Positions 56,601 to 64,000 of a stretch of 64,000 nt of DNA are shown here, piece after piece. The stretch covers positions 1-64,000 of the forward strand of contig NZ_PSZM01000045.1 in the NCBI RefSeq assembly GCF_002964975.1, written 5' to 3'. Each line of letters starts with the position of its first letter. Positions within the stretch are counted from its first letter, which is position 1. This stretch comes from Apibacter adventoris. Its GTDB lineage: Bacteria; Bacteroidota; Bacteroidia; Flavobacteriales; Weeksellaceae. A program made the position numbers and the translations under genes. The notes beneath the pieces are model-generated. The model searched no databases, was not told where the DNA came from, and was given only the letters and a program-made list of their open reading frames with translations.

Positions 56601-56715
56601 TAAAGAAGTAGAAGAAGCAGTAATGGCTCACGAAAAAACGCCTAATTACCTGGAAGGTAAAACTCCTAAAAAAATAATTGTTGTACCTAAACGGATTATC
56701 AATATTGTTATTTAA
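53695..56715 (+). CDS. leuS: Leucyl-tRNA synthetase
   Basis: LeuRS of 1006 residues, class I synthetase that charges tRNA-Leu. HIGH signature HVGH at 48-51 (PYPSGAGLHVGHPLG), CP1 editing domain with TTRPDTIYGVTFM and GYGTGAIMAVPAHDERD, KMSKS at 779-783. It is longer than most bacterial LeuRS because of an insertion of about 75-120 residues before KMSKS (from about residue 650), as in other Bacteroidota. Followed by a hairpin terminator. Confidence 0.97.
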   Translation: MQYNFQEIEKKWQKIWEDQQTFAASTDTSKPKYYVLDMFPYPSGAGLHVGHPLGYIASDIYARFKRHQGFNVLHPMGYDSFGLPAEQYAIQTGQHPATTTQVNIEGGIDKQGNAIAGYENQLKKLGFSYDWNREVRTSNPDFYHWTQWLFIQLYHSYYNNDKQQAYPISELVEIFQKEGNSNIQAATSQKEIFSADDWNGLTEEKKQEILLNYRLTYRAETTVNWCPALGTVLANDEVVNGVSERGGHPVYQQKMMQWSMRITAYAERLLQGLETIDWSEAIKESQRNWIGKSKGAEIDFSLSNSNITIKVFTTRPDTIYGVTFMVLAPEHPLVDEITTGEYIEKVNQYKEDSSKRSERDRMADAKTVSGQFTGAYAINPFSKEKIPVYIADYVLMGYGTGAIMAVPAHDERDHRFASYFSLSIKEVIQGGENVQNEAYVTKEGICINSGIIEGLSVKEAQEKIISEVETQNIGKGTINYRLRDAVFSRQRYWGEPIPIYYKNNIPYTLPESSLPLILPKVEKYLPTEDGEPPLGRAKEWAWNEKEQKIVSKDLINDQTVFPLELNTMPGWAGSSWYYLRYADPKNNTRFADDTQVKYWENVDLYIGGSEHATGHLLYSRFWNKFLKDYGYVNSEEPFQKLINQGMIQGIIENCYRSINSGNFIYKGKKMINIFNDNEELGVIIFDKNCFSNHIFEFTKEYQTLAIPIEFVKNYNKSDKEAYLDEENIHQYVKWHNFKNPVFITQNGFYKYSEKKFYNLDGQPLPPSTFKFYTESELGKMSKSKYNVINPDDVCEEYGADTLRMYEMFLGPIDQAKPWNTQGLTGVHSFLKKLWRLYFSGENEAFSVSEEKATKEELKTLHQLIKKVTEDIQNFSFNTSISSFMIAVNELAKLKTDKREILEPLIVLLSPYAPHIAEELWEKLGHTESIEKIPFPEFHAEYLVSDSFEYPVSFNGKVRFKIEMPAAATPKEVEEAVMAHEKTPNYLEGKTPKKIIVVPKRIINIVI

Positions 56716-56717
56716 AC

Positions 56718-56756
56718 ATGATAAAATTCCAATCCTTAAGGATTGGAATTTATCAT
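56718..56756. terminator. Bidirectional terminator after leuS
   Basis: Long hairpin: TTCCAATCC / GGATTGGAA stem extended by GATAAA(A)/TTTATC, 4-nt loop TTAA. Lies between convergent leuS and the SDR gene. Confidence 0.8.
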
Positions 56757-56790
56757 CTATATAACCTACTTCTATTATACCCTTAAACTA

Positions 56791-57558
56791 TTAATTAGTT
56801 GTAAGCCCACCATCTACGGATAAAACGGTTCCTGTAATCCATTTAGCCTGTTCTGATGCCAAAAAAACAGCAGCATTTCCTATATCTTCTATAGAACCAA
56901 TTTTCCCCATCGGATAAATCGTTTGTATCATATCATAAAATTGTGACTGTCCCTGATCCGGGAGTTGTTCTATATTATATCGTAACTGAGGGGTATCTAC
57001 ACTTCCGGGGGCTATAGCATTTACCCTTACCCCTTGTTTACCAGCTTCAAATGCTAATGATTTGGTAAAAGAATCTAATCCTCCTTTAGTAAGTGAATAA
57101 GCCGTAGATTCCCGACCGGGAAGCATACGATGAGAAAAATAAGAAGATATATTTATGACATTTCCCCTACGTTCTCTTAGTGATTTATATAACCTTTGCG
57201 TTAGTAAATAAGGAGCTTTAACATTAAGGTTAATGTGCATATCTAATAAATCTTCTGTTGTTTCCTCAAAAGAAATAAAACGACCGATTCCTGCATTATT
57301 TACTAAAACATCCACTCCCGAAACCTGTCGTAAAATAGATATACTTAAATCGGGTATTTCTTTAATTAAAGATAAATCAGCCGAAAGCACCGACACCTGA
57401 GAATTATAAATAGTTAGTTCTTCTTTTACTTTCTGTAATTTCTGGATATCTCTGGCTATTAAAACCACATGTGCCTTTTGTCTGGCAAATGCATGAGCGA
57501 TTCCTAAACCTATACCATCTGTACCTCCGGTTATAATAACATTTTTGTTTGTAAACAT
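56791..57558 (-). CDS. SDR-family oxidoreductase (paralogue)
   Basis: Short-chain dehydrogenase of 255 residues. TGGTDGIG at 10-17, NNAG at 87-90, Ser138/139, Tyr154 and Lys158, APGSVDTPQ. Much of the sequence matches the SDR at 4438-5205, including RFI-x-FE and DMH-[IL]-NLNV. Divergent from the MerR gene, with two palindromes in between, so it is probably MerR-controlled. Substrate unknown. Confidence 0.9.
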   Translation of the reverse strand: MFTNKNVIITGGTDGIGLGIAHAFARQKAHVVLIARDIQKLQKVKEELTIYNSQVSVLSADLSLIKEIPDLSISILRQVSGVDVLVNNAGIGRFISFEETTEDLLDMHINLNVKAPYLLTQRLYKSLRERRGNVINISSYFSHRMLPGRESTAYSLTKGGLDSFTKSLAFEAGKQGVRVNAIAPGSVDTPQLRYNIEQLPDQGQSQFYDMIQTIYPMGKIGSIEDIGNAAVFLASEQAKWITGTVLSVDGGLTTN

Positions 57559-57593
57559 CTTATAAATTTTAATTTTTGGTTAATAATATTAAT

Positions 57594-57616
57594 TTATTTA
57601 CAAATAATGTAAATAA
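57594..57616. promoter_or_regulatory. Palindromic operator in the SDR/merR intergenic region
   Basis: Arms TTATTTACA / TGTAAATAA, 5-bp spacer; on the SDR side, 36 bp before its start codon. It shares the TTTACA core with the site at 57663-57681. Likely MerR binding site. Confidence 0.65.
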
Positions 57617-57646
57617 TCTACAATTGCAAAGAAATAAACTATTTTT

Positions 57647-57681
57647 TATATTTGCAACATTATTTGTAAATTATTTACAAA
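57647..57681 (+). promoter_or_regulatory. merR promoter with downstream operator
   Basis: TATATTTG at 57647-57654 (-7), then the palindrome TTTGTAAA-TTA-TTTACAAA at 57663-57681, ending directly at the ATG. A regulator bound here would cover the transcription start: likely autorepression. Confidence 0.65.
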
Positions 57682-58008
57682 ATGAGTGCTAATAAAAATC
57701 TTTCTTTTGATTTTAAATTTTTAGAGAAATTAATTATAGGTATTGGAGAGGTTTCTCAAATAACCGGAATCCCTTGTCGTCAAATCAGGTATTGGGAAGA
57801 CAAAGGAATAATAAAAAGCCTTACAGAAGAAGAGGGAAAAAACAGGAGATATAATTATGAAAACATCAAAAAAATATTACTTATTAAAGAATTGCTAGAA
57901 GAAGGATATACTTTAGATGCTTCAGCAAAAAAACTGGAAAGCAGAATGCAAATGATTGAAAGCGCTTTGAAAAAGCTGAATTTTGATGAAGAATCTGATG
58001 AAAAATAA
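57682..58008 (+). CDS. MerR-family regulator
   Basis: MerR-type regulator of 108 residues: winged helix (about 16-85: IGEVSQITGIPCRQIRYWEDKGII, then NRRYNYENIKKILLIKELLEEGYTLDAS) and a short dimerisation helix, with no effector domain and only one cysteine. Divergent from the SDR gene. It may sense nothing directly. Confidence 0.9.
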   Translation: MSANKNLSFDFKFLEKLIIGIGEVSQITGIPCRQIRYWEDKGIIKSLTEEEGKNRRYNYENIKKILLIKELLEEGYTLDASAKKLESRMQMIESALKKLNFDEESDEK

Positions 58009-58180
58009 AATATTATCCTTTTCATTTTCCAATTCTATCAATAGATAAATTCTTTAGATAGATGCTTTAATTGTTCATAAGCTTTATTATGTTAGTTTGT
58101 TTGTGCACTCATATCCTTGTTAATAATGCAGATTTAAATTATTTTAAAAAAACTATAATAATATTATCTCTTATTTTTTA

Positions 58181-58210
58181 TTGAAATTTCAAAAAATAAA
58201 TATATATTTG
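58181..58210 (+). promoter_or_regulatory. Promoter of the riboswitch-controlled methionine operon
   Basis: TTG at 58181-58183, 19 bp, TATATTTG at 58203-58210; the riboswitch starts 27 bp later. Confidence 0.7.
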
Positions 58211-58237
58211 CATATTAACTGGATCATTAATAAAATT

Positions 58238-58336
58238 ACTTATCAAGAAAGGTGGAGGGAATTGGCCCAATGATACCTTAGCAACCCTCTTATATGAGAA
58301 GGTGCTGCATCCAACCCCATTATGGGAAAGATAAGT
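58238..58336 (+). ncRNA. SAM-I (S-box) riboswitch
   Basis: P1 closes ACTTATC with GATAAGT. Between lie the conserved pieces AGAAAGGTGGAGGGAATTGG, CCCAATGATACCTTAGCAACC (split by a helix), AAGGTGCTGCATCCAACCC and GGGAAAGATAAGT, in the S-box order. It binds S-adenosylmethionine and turns off downstream methionine genes. It lies 160 bp before the PLP enzyme start. Confidence 0.92.
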
Positions 58337-58370
58337 CGAGAATAGCTTTATAACCCGATTTAAATATATT

Positions 58371-58404
58371 AAGCTTCTTTCGACCTATCGGAAGAAGCTT
58401 TTTT
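58371..58404 (+). terminator. Riboswitch-controlled terminator
   Basis: AAGCTTCTTTC pairs with GGAAGAAGCTT, followed by TTTT. The loop and 5' arm (58380-58389, TCGACCTATC) can pair instead with the 3' side of P1 (58330-58339, GATAAGTCGA; 9 of 10 pairs), giving an antiterminator. Confidence 0.8.
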
Positions 58405-58496
58405 AGCTTCTTCTGAAAAAAATAGGAAAATCTTGTATAAGTTGTTTTGTTGTGATTAATGAATTTAATTTATTAATTGTAAAAAACAACCACATC

Positions 58497-59633
58497 ATGA
58501 AATTAGAAACAAAAATTGTACACATTTCTAAACCAGATGAATTAACGGGAGCAATCTCTACTCCTATTTACCAAACATCTTCTTATGTACAGGAAGCACC
58601 CGATGTAAATAAAGGTTTTGCTTATACACGTACCGGAAACCCCACTCGGAAAGTAGTAGAAGAGGCTATTGCTGAATTGGAAATGGGTACTAACGGGTTT
58701 GCTTTTGCCTCGGGATTAGCTGCAACAGATTGCGTGTTGAAATTATTAAAACAAGGAGATGAAGTAGTAGCGGTAAACGATGTTTATGGGGGTACTTACA
58801 GAGTATTAACTACTATATATAATCGTTTGGGAATCACTTCTAAATTTATTGATACTACAGATATTGAAAATGTTAAAAATGCGATTTCTTCAAAAACCCG
58901 CTTTATATGGTTGGAATCTCCTACAAATCCGACTTTAAAAATTTCAGATATTGCCGAAATTTCAAAATTAGCTAAAAGTGTAGGTGCTTTGCTGATAGTA
59001 GATAATACTTTTTTATCACCTGTACTCCAAAACCCTATAGAATTAGGTGCAGATATAGTGGTACACAGCGGAACTAAATATTTATCCGGACATGGAGATG
59101 TATTAAGTGGTTTTCTAGTTGTAAAAGATCCCAAACTAGCTGAAGAACTAAAATATATACAAAACACAACCGGAGGAGTTTTGTCGCCTTTTGATAGTTG
59201 GCTTACCCTAAGGGGAATACAAACACTCCCTTTGAGAATGAAAAAGCATTCTGAAAATGGGCTAAAAGTAGCAGAATTTCTGGTTAATCATCCTAAGGTA
59301 GATAAAGTATATTATCCGGGGTTAAAAGGACATAAAAATCATGAAATTGCAGCAAATCAACAAAAAGCTTTTGGAGGTATGGTTTCATTTAGTTTGAAAG
59401 ATGATACTATTGCTGCTGCTACAGATTTTTTAACCCGTACAAAAATCTTTCTTTTGGCGGAAAATTTAGGTGATGTAAGAAGTTTAGTAAGCCATCCTGT
59501 AAGTATGACTCATAAATCTACCCCTATAGAAGTGCGAAAAGCCTCAGGAATACAAGATTCTCTTATTCGTTTATCTGTAGGTATAGAAGATATAGAAGAT
59601 TTACTGGAAGATTTAAAACAAGCTTTATCTTAA
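58497..59633 (+). CDS. metB: Cystathionine gamma-synthase/lyase-type PLP enzyme
   Basis: Trans-sulfuration enzyme of 378 residues, PLP-dependent, cytosolic. PLP lysine Lys194 in SGTKYLSGHGD, the AYTRTGNPTR motif, and ESPTNPTLKI. Members may act as cystathionine gamma-synthase, gamma-lyase or O-acylhomoserine sulfhydrylase; the SAM riboswitch and neighbouring homoserine dehydrogenase favour a biosynthetic role. ATG at 58497 chosen; the ATG at 58452 adds 15 residues not seen in the family. Confidence 0.85.
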   Translation: MKLETKIVHISKPDELTGAISTPIYQTSSYVQEAPDVNKGFAYTRTGNPTRKVVEEAIAELEMGTNGFAFASGLAATDCVLKLLKQGDEVVAVNDVYGGTYRVLTTIYNRLGITSKFIDTTDIENVKNAISSKTRFIWLESPTNPTLKISDIAEISKLAKSVGALLIVDNTFLSPVLQNPIELGADIVVHSGTKYLSGHGDVLSGFLVVKDPKLAEELKYIQNTTGGVLSPFDSWLTLRGIQTLPLRMKKHSENGLKVAEFLVNHPKVDKVYYPGLKGHKNHEIAANQQKAFGGMVSFSLKDDTIAAATDFLTRTKIFLLAENLGDVRSLVSHPVSMTHKSTPIEVRKASGIQDSLIRLSVGIEDIEDLLEDLKQALS

Positions 59634-59658
59634 AAAACTTAGGTTCTAATTATAGATT

Positions 59659-60840
59659 ATGACAAAAAAAAGATTAAAACTGGGCATTTTCGGTTTTGGT
59701 TGTGTGGGTACCGGTTTATATAAAGTTTTGGAAGAAGCCGGAAGTGTAGAAGCCAATATCAAAAAAATATGTATTAAACATGCCGATAAACCCAGACCAA
59801 TAAATAAAAAATATTTTACAACCGATAAGGAAGAATTACTTTTAGACCCTGAAATTAATGTAATTGTAGAATTAATTGATGATGCGAAAGCTGCTTTTGA
59901 AATAGTTTCTAAAGCTATGAAAAACGGAAAAGCAGTAGTTTCAGCAAATAAAAAGATGATAGCGGAACGTCTGCCAGAGTTATTAAAACTGGAACAAACC
60001 TATAAAGTTCCTTTTTTATATGAAGCCTCAGTATGTGCCAGTATCCCCATCATAAGAAATCTTGAAGAATATTATGATAATGATTTATTAACCTCTGTAT
60101 CCGGTATTTTTAATGGATCAACTAATTTCATTCTTACTAAAATGATAAATGATCATGTATCTTATCCGGTTGTTTTAAAAGAAGCCCAAGAAAAGGGATT
60201 TGCAGAATCTGATCCAACATTGGATGTTGAGGGAATTGATCCTAAATATAAATTATGTATAATACTTTTTCATGCTTTTGGACTTATAACTCAGCCCAAA
60301 GATATTTTCAATTTTGGTATTTCCAGAATTAGTGATTTTGATCTTAATTTTGCCCAACAAAGGAATTATGCCATCAAATTAATAGCCAAATGTAATAAAA
60401 ACGGTAATGAAATAACCGGCTTTTGTGCTCCTACTTTTATAGAAAAAGAAGACCCTTTGGCGCATGTGAAATATGAATATAATGGAGTGGTTTTGGAGAG
60501 TGCTTTTTCTGAAAATCAACTTATGATAGGAAAAGGAGCAGGTGATAAACCTACTGGTTCTGCAGTATTATCAGATATATCTGCCTTAACTTATGATTAT
60601 AAATATGAAAATAAAAAATATAAGCATGTTGATAAAAATCTGAAGTTAGTTAATAATGGTACTTATAAGGTATATGTAAGATATAATGATACTTTCTCAA
60701 ATTTTGAAGACTTTAGTTCTATTGAAGAAAAATTTACCAGTCCTTATGGTAACTATTTTATAGGTAGTATTAATCTTGAAACTTTATCTCAATCTCAATG
60801 GATCAAAAATAAAAATATTAATATAATTTTTATAAGTTAA
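59659..60840 (+). CDS. hom: Homoserine dehydrogenase
   Basis: Homoserine dehydrogenase of 393 residues, which reduces aspartate semialdehyde to homoserine for Met and Thr. N-terminal Rossmann motif GFGCVGTG near 12-19, EASVCASIPIIRNL, FNGSTNFILTKM, AESDPTLDVEGIDPKYKL. It lacks a C-terminal ACT domain and a fused aspartokinase. Second gene after the riboswitch, so it is controlled by SAM. Confidence 0.93.
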   Translation: MTKKRLKLGIFGFGCVGTGLYKVLEEAGSVEANIKKICIKHADKPRPINKKYFTTDKEELLLDPEINVIVELIDDAKAAFEIVSKAMKNGKAVVSANKKMIAERLPELLKLEQTYKVPFLYEASVCASIPIIRNLEEYYDNDLLTSVSGIFNGSTNFILTKMINDHVSYPVVLKEAQEKGFAESDPTLDVEGIDPKYKLCIILFHAFGLITQPKDIFNFGISRISDFDLNFAQQRNYAIKLIAKCNKNGNEITGFCAPTFIEKEDPLAHVKYEYNGVVLESAFSENQLMIGKGAGDKPTGSAVLSDISALTYDYKYENKKYKHVDKNLKLVNNGTYKVYVRYNDTFSNFEDFSSIEEKFTSPYGNYFIGSINLETLSQSQWIKNKNINIIFIS

Positions 60841-60883
60841 TTTTTGAAATAGTATTTCTTTTAATTATCCATAAATGAAGTAA

Positions 60884-60920
60884 AGAAGCGAAATATTTAA
60901 ATATACTTCGCTTCTTCTCT
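60884..60920 (+). terminator. Terminator after hom
   Basis: Inverted repeat AAGAAGCGAA / TTCGCTTCTT around an A/T loop. It lies between convergent hom and msrA. Confidence 0.65.
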
Positions 60921-60951
60921 TACAAAAAGATTAGAGATATTGCCTACTTTA

Positions 60952-61446
60952 TTAATCAAATATTTTCTTATATCTATGACAATATGGTAGGCTTCCTTTA
61001 TGTTCATAATATTGTTGATGATATTCTTCTGCTTTCCAAAACGTACTCGCCGGTTTTAACAATGTTGCTACTTTATAACCTTTATTAAGTAATATATTTA
61101 TATATTTTTCTGCAATTTCTTTTTCCTTTTCATCTGAATAAAATATACATGAAAGATATTGTGGGCCAATATCTGGACCTTGACCATTGGTTTGAGTAAA
61201 ATCATGAGTTTCGAAAAATAATTTTACTAATTCTTCATAGGAGGTCTTATAAGGATCATAAGAAACTTCCGTCGTCTCCAAATGCCCAGTATTTTTTTTA
61301 CATACTTGTTCATAAGTTGGGTTATCTACATGTCCTCCCATAAATCCTACTGCTGTATGAACCACTCCATGAGCTTTCATAAAATAATATTCTGTTCCCC
61401 AAAAACATCCGGAGGCAAAATATGTTTTTTTTAGGTTGTTACTCAT
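60952..61446 (-). CDS. msrA: Peptide methionine sulfoxide reductase MsrA
   Basis: MsrA of 164 residues, reduces the S-epimer of methionine sulfoxide. Catalytic Cys14 in GCFWGTE; later [12 protein letters not shown]. Its start overlaps the end of msrB by 8 bp. Confidence 0.96.
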   Translation of the reverse strand: MSNNLKKTYFASGCFWGTEYYFMKAHGVVHTAVGFMGGHVDNPTYEQVCKKNTGHLETTEVSYDPYKTSYEELVKLFFETHDFTQTNGQGPDIGPQYLSCIFYSDEKEKEIAEKYINILLNKGYKVATLLKPASTFWKAEEYHQQYYEHKGSLPYCHRYKKIFD

Positions 61447-61813
61447 CTGTTTCAGGAATAAATTTTAAAGAAATAGAATTCACACAGTGGCGTGTATTTT
61501 TAGGAGTAAGTCTCTCACCTTCAAAAACATGCCCTAAATGAGCCCCACAATTATTACAAACGATTTCTATTCTATGTCCGTCTGCATCTAAAACTCTTTT
61601 TATAGCTCCGGGTATTTCATCATCAAAAGAAGGCCAACCACAATGAGAATCAAATTTATCCGAAGATCTGTATAAAGGTGTTCCACAGCGTCTGCATACG
61701 TAAGTACCTTTTCTCTTATTGTTTAAATATTCTCCTGTAAAAGGATATTCTGTTCCTTTATGTAATATAACCGCTTCTTCTTCAGGAGTTAAAATATTAT
61801 ATTCTTTTTTCAT
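61439..61813 (-). CDS. msrB: Peptide methionine sulfoxide reductase MsrB
   Basis: MsrB of 124 residues, reduces the R-epimer. Zinc site CxxC pairs Cys40/Cys43 and Cys86/Cys89; catalytic Cys110 in [13 protein letters not shown]. Upstream partner of msrA in a two-gene operon. Confidence 0.96.
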   Translation of the reverse strand: MKKEYNILTPEEEAVILHKGTEYPFTGEYLNNKRKGTYVCRRCGTPLYRSSDKFDSHCGWPSFDDEIPGAIKRVLDADGHRIEIVCNNCGAHLGHVFEGERLTPKNTRHCVNSISLKFIPETDE

Positions 61814-61861
61814 TTTATTAAAACTTTTTATGTGATTAATGTAATTGCAAAATTTAAACCA

Positions 61862-61890
61862 AAAAAGCTATCCGTTAATGGATAGCTTTT
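61862..61890 (-). terminator. Terminator after creD
   Basis: AAAAGCTATCC / GGATAGCTTTT hairpin with a 6-nt loop; T-run on the minus strand. Separates creD from msrBA. Confidence 0.8.
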
Positions 61891-61914
61891 AGATCTGTAT
61901 TGTTTAAATATCTG

Positions 61915-63321
61915 TCATTCAACTATTTTTATTTCTATTTTTCGTGAAAAATACATTAATAAACCAATAATAATGAAGAGCCCTATACTTCCTGCCAATA
62001 AAGCTAATTCATCTAATTGAATAATTATAAATATATAGCCATACAATAAAGTTAGCACCATAAAAACGCCTCCCATTATTTTTGTATTTTTCACAATTCC
62101 TTTTATAAACCAACAAATTAACAATTCAGTAGCTGTTGCTGAAATAATGTAAGATTTATTAAATCCTATATATTCTGAAAGTGAAAGAAGCAAAAGATAA
62201 AATACTGTTAGGGCCAATCCTACCAATATATATTGTATAGGATGTATTTTTAATTTATTAATAATTTCTATAAAGAAAAAGGTTACAAAGGTTAATCCTA
62301 TAAAGAGTATTGAATATTTAGCTACTCGATTTGTTTTGCCATATTCATCATTAGGCTGTATAATTTGTACCCAAAACTTAGCTTTTTGAAGATTATTTGT
62401 ACTTTTTAAAATTTCTTCTGATTTCCGAGCCGGAACTGTCCATTCTATTTTTTTAGTTTTATTATTTATATTTTTTACTATGGGAGATTCGTTTCCATCA
62501 AATTTTAAATCTTTAATATCTGTTTGTAAACTAATTTTTGTATTTTTAGAGATAGGTAAAAAATTCAGAGAGTTCATTCCTTTTACAGATAGAGGTATAT
62601 TTATTTTAATATTATTAGTATCTGCAAGATTTACCGGAACTGCAAATTCGTCAATCCATTTAATTTGAATAGGCTCTTCTGAATCATTTGAAAATATTTT
62701 TTCACCAGTATCTATAGTACCATCTACTTCTGCTAAATATGTTTTCCCTTTTATAATAAAATTCAAATTTTCATTCAATCCGTTACTGTCACTTATTCCA
62801 AATACTATTTTTGCTTTTTCCCATTCATAATTTATATCATTGTCTGCTTCTATTAAATTTTTATAATTAAAATCGGCACTTATATTCATTTTCGCTTGGT
62901 AAAGCATAACATCAAAAATTCCTCTATATTTTGGCAATGCATCTAAATTACCCATAATAGATAATTTATTAGGAGAAAGATACACATAATCTATTTTTAT
63001 CTTTTTATCGGGGTCTATAATTTTATAGGGAACTTTTATAAATGGTCCATATAATGTTTGCTCTGTACCAAATTTTGCTCCTACTTCATTTATTACTATT
63101 TCTTTTCTTTCTTTTCTTTCTTTTATTAAATTGAGTATAAAAGGAGTAGGAATAAGCATGATTAAAATAAGTACTATAACAATAAGTCCTTTAACCAATG
63201 TATTTTCATTTATTTTTTGTTTCTTTTTTTGTAATGTCTTTTTAGTTTCTGAATTCTTATTAGCAAATAATTCATTTTTGGTTTGTAATTTTTGATCTTC
63301 TGGTTGATTTTGATTTTCCAT
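61915..63321 (-). CDS. creD: Inner-membrane protein CreD
   Basis: CreD-family membrane protein of 468 residues. A cytosolic Gln/Lys-rich N-terminus, one membrane helix at about 44-64, a large periplasmic domain (65-340) with FGTEQTLYGPFIKVPY and SVKGMNSLNFLPISK, and about five helices near the C-terminus. CreD is linked to envelope stress and beta-lactam tolerance in other bacteria (family knowledge). Probably an operon with the HTH gene and the membrane protein upstream. Confidence 0.93.
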   Translation of the reverse strand: MENQNQPEDQKLQTKNELFANKNSETKKTLQKKKQKINENTLVKGLIVIVLILIMLIPTPFILNLIKERKERKEIVINEVGAKFGTEQTLYGPFIKVPYKIIDPDKKIKIDYVYLSPNKLSIMGNLDALPKYRGIFDVMLYQAKMNISADFNYKNLIEADNDINYEWEKAKIVFGISDSNGLNENLNFIIKGKTYLAEVDGTIDTGEKIFSNDSEEPIQIKWIDEFAVPVNLADTNNIKINIPLSVKGMNSLNFLPISKNTKISLQTDIKDLKFDGNESPIVKNINNKTKKIEWTVPARKSEEILKSTNNLQKAKFWVQIIQPNDEYGKTNRVAKYSILFIGLTFVTFFFIEIINKLKIHPIQYILVGLALTVFYLLLLSLSEYIGFNKSYIISATATELLICWFIKGIVKNTKIMGGVFMVLTLLYGYIFIIIQLDELALLAGSIGLFIIIGLLMYFSRKIEIKIVE

Positions 63322-63392
63322 GGTTATAAGTATTAATTTTAAATATTATATATAAAAGTACTTTGAATTACAAAGTATTTAGTCAAAAAAAA

Positions 63393-63695
63393 TTATTTCA
63401 TTTTTTTTATTATTTTTTCTAATGCATCTAAATGTTTGAGAAAAGCTTCTTTACCTTTACTTGTTGCACTATAAGTTGTATGAGGTTTCCTTCCTATAAA
63501 TCCTTTTTTTACAGATATATATTCATTTTCTTCTAAGTTTTTCAAATGAGAGGCCAAATTTCCATCTGTTAATTGTAATAATTCTTTCAAATCATTAAAT
63601 GCCAAGACTGAATTTACTGAAAGTATACTCATAATTCCAACACGAATACGATTATCAAATATTTTATTTAAACTATTTATATTAATAGGCTCCAT
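63393..63695 (-). CDS. Winged-helix regulator (HTH_34/MarR-like)
   Basis: Small regulator of 100 residues. Winged helix over most of its length (RIRVGIMSILSVNSVLAFNDLKELLQLTDGNLASHLKNLEENEYI, with GRKPHTTYSAT as wing). In Bacteroidota it often lies next to creD. ATG at 63695 is preferred to a TTG at 63713. Confidence 0.85.
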   Translation of the reverse strand: MEPININSLNKIFDNRIRVGIMSILSVNSVLAFNDLKELLQLTDGNLASHLKNLEENEYISVKKGFIGRKPHTTYSATSKGKEAFLKHLDALEKIIKKMK

Positions 63696-63709
63696 TATAT
63701 ATTTTCTTT

Positions 63710-64000
63710 TCAATCATATTTTTTCCACAAAATTAAACCATAAATTATATGTAATACCCCAAAACCTATAATCCAAAATATCAAAGAATATGTGATAAAA
63801 AAAGTGGATAATATACCCAACATTATTTCTAATATTCCGACTATTCTTACTTCATCTAAAGTATCTCTAGATACTGTAAATAAAGACAATCCATAAAAAA
63901 TTAAAGTAGCTGAAGGTACTAAAATTGTACAATTATAATTTATAAGAGCAATAGAAGCCATCCCACCAGTAAACAAGGGTATAGAAAAATTTATAAACAT
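63710..64000 (-). CDS. Membrane protein, cut by the window edge
   Basis: C-terminal 96 residues seen (the frame may continue past base 64000). Three to four hydrophobic helices, the last ending in IYGLILWKKYD. Family not recognised. It lies just before the HTH gene and is probably co-transcribed with it and creD. Confidence 0.6.
   Translation of the reverse strand: MFINFSIPLFTGGMASIALINYNCTILVPSATLIFYGLSLFTVSRDTLDEVRIVGILEIMLGILSTFFITYSLIFWIIGFGVLHIIYGLILWKKYD

Noticed and set aside
53695-56715. Insertion of a foreign domain into LeuRS
   Set aside because: The extra segment before KMSKS is also found in other Bacteroidota LeuRS, as far as I recall the family.
1-64000. CRISPR array
   Set aside because: No short direct repeats with regular spacers were seen; the only tandem repeats are the gene-size units at 37-4158.

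Overview
The window is AT-rich DNA (roughly 30% GC) from a member of the Bacteroidota, most likely class Flavobacteriia. The support is several promoters of the Bacteroidota type (TTG or TTTG, about 19 bp, TAnnTTTG), a short primary sigma factor without region 1.1, a fused DAHP synthase/chorismate mutase, a long LeuRS, and DUF3871. A host-associated Weeksellaceae genus such as Apibacter would fit the composition, but that is a guess.

Layout: (1) 1-4.4 kb: five tandem paralogous lipoprotein genes with shuffled central segments, plus a decayed sixth copy. (2) 4.4-8.5 kb: a TetR-controlled operon (TetR, metallo-beta-lactamase-fold hydrolase, NTF2-like protein, SDR) with the same 16-bp palindrome at two promoters, then a lone SIR2-domain gene. 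(3) 8.7-32.2 kb: mostly core genes: thioredoxin-like proteins, aroC, a YARHG protein, glycerate kinase, a LolC/E-type permease and rbfA, an MscS channel, two MarR regulators with a complete RND efflux operon, rsgA, DAHP synthase/chorismate mutase, a ferredoxin/ferredoxin reductase pair, oxyR and rpoD. (4) 32.27-46.10 kb: a 13.8-kb integrative element in the 3' end of a tRNA gene with anticodon CAT. A 43-bp duplication of the tRNA 3' end marks its boundaries. It encodes a tyrosine integrase, an excisionase-like HTH protein, a DUF5131 protein, an AAA ATPase, a DUF3871 protein, a RadC/JAB protein and an XRE regulator. Its cargo is a two-gene restriction-modification system (PLD-fold nuclease plus adenine methyltransferase), and a MITE-like inverted-repeat segment follows the cargo. 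No conjugation or virion genes were recognised.

(5) 46.1-50 kb: accessory DNA just outside the element: a metallopeptidase/lipoprotein gene pair that resembles an effector-immunity pair, a DUF5655 nuclease-like gene, and remnants of an XRE regulator and an HsdR-type restriction gene. (6) 50-64 kb: a response regulator without its phosphoacceptor Asp, umuDC, leuS, a second SDR divergent from a MerR regulator with two palindromic operators, a SAM-I riboswitch with a readable attenuator ahead of a methionine-pathway PLP enzyme and homoserine dehydrogenase, msrB-msrA, and creD with a small HTH regulator and a membrane protein cut by the window edge.

The least explained parts are the mosaic lipoprotein array, the small tRNA-borne element with its defence cargo, and the metallopeptidase/lipoprotein pair.
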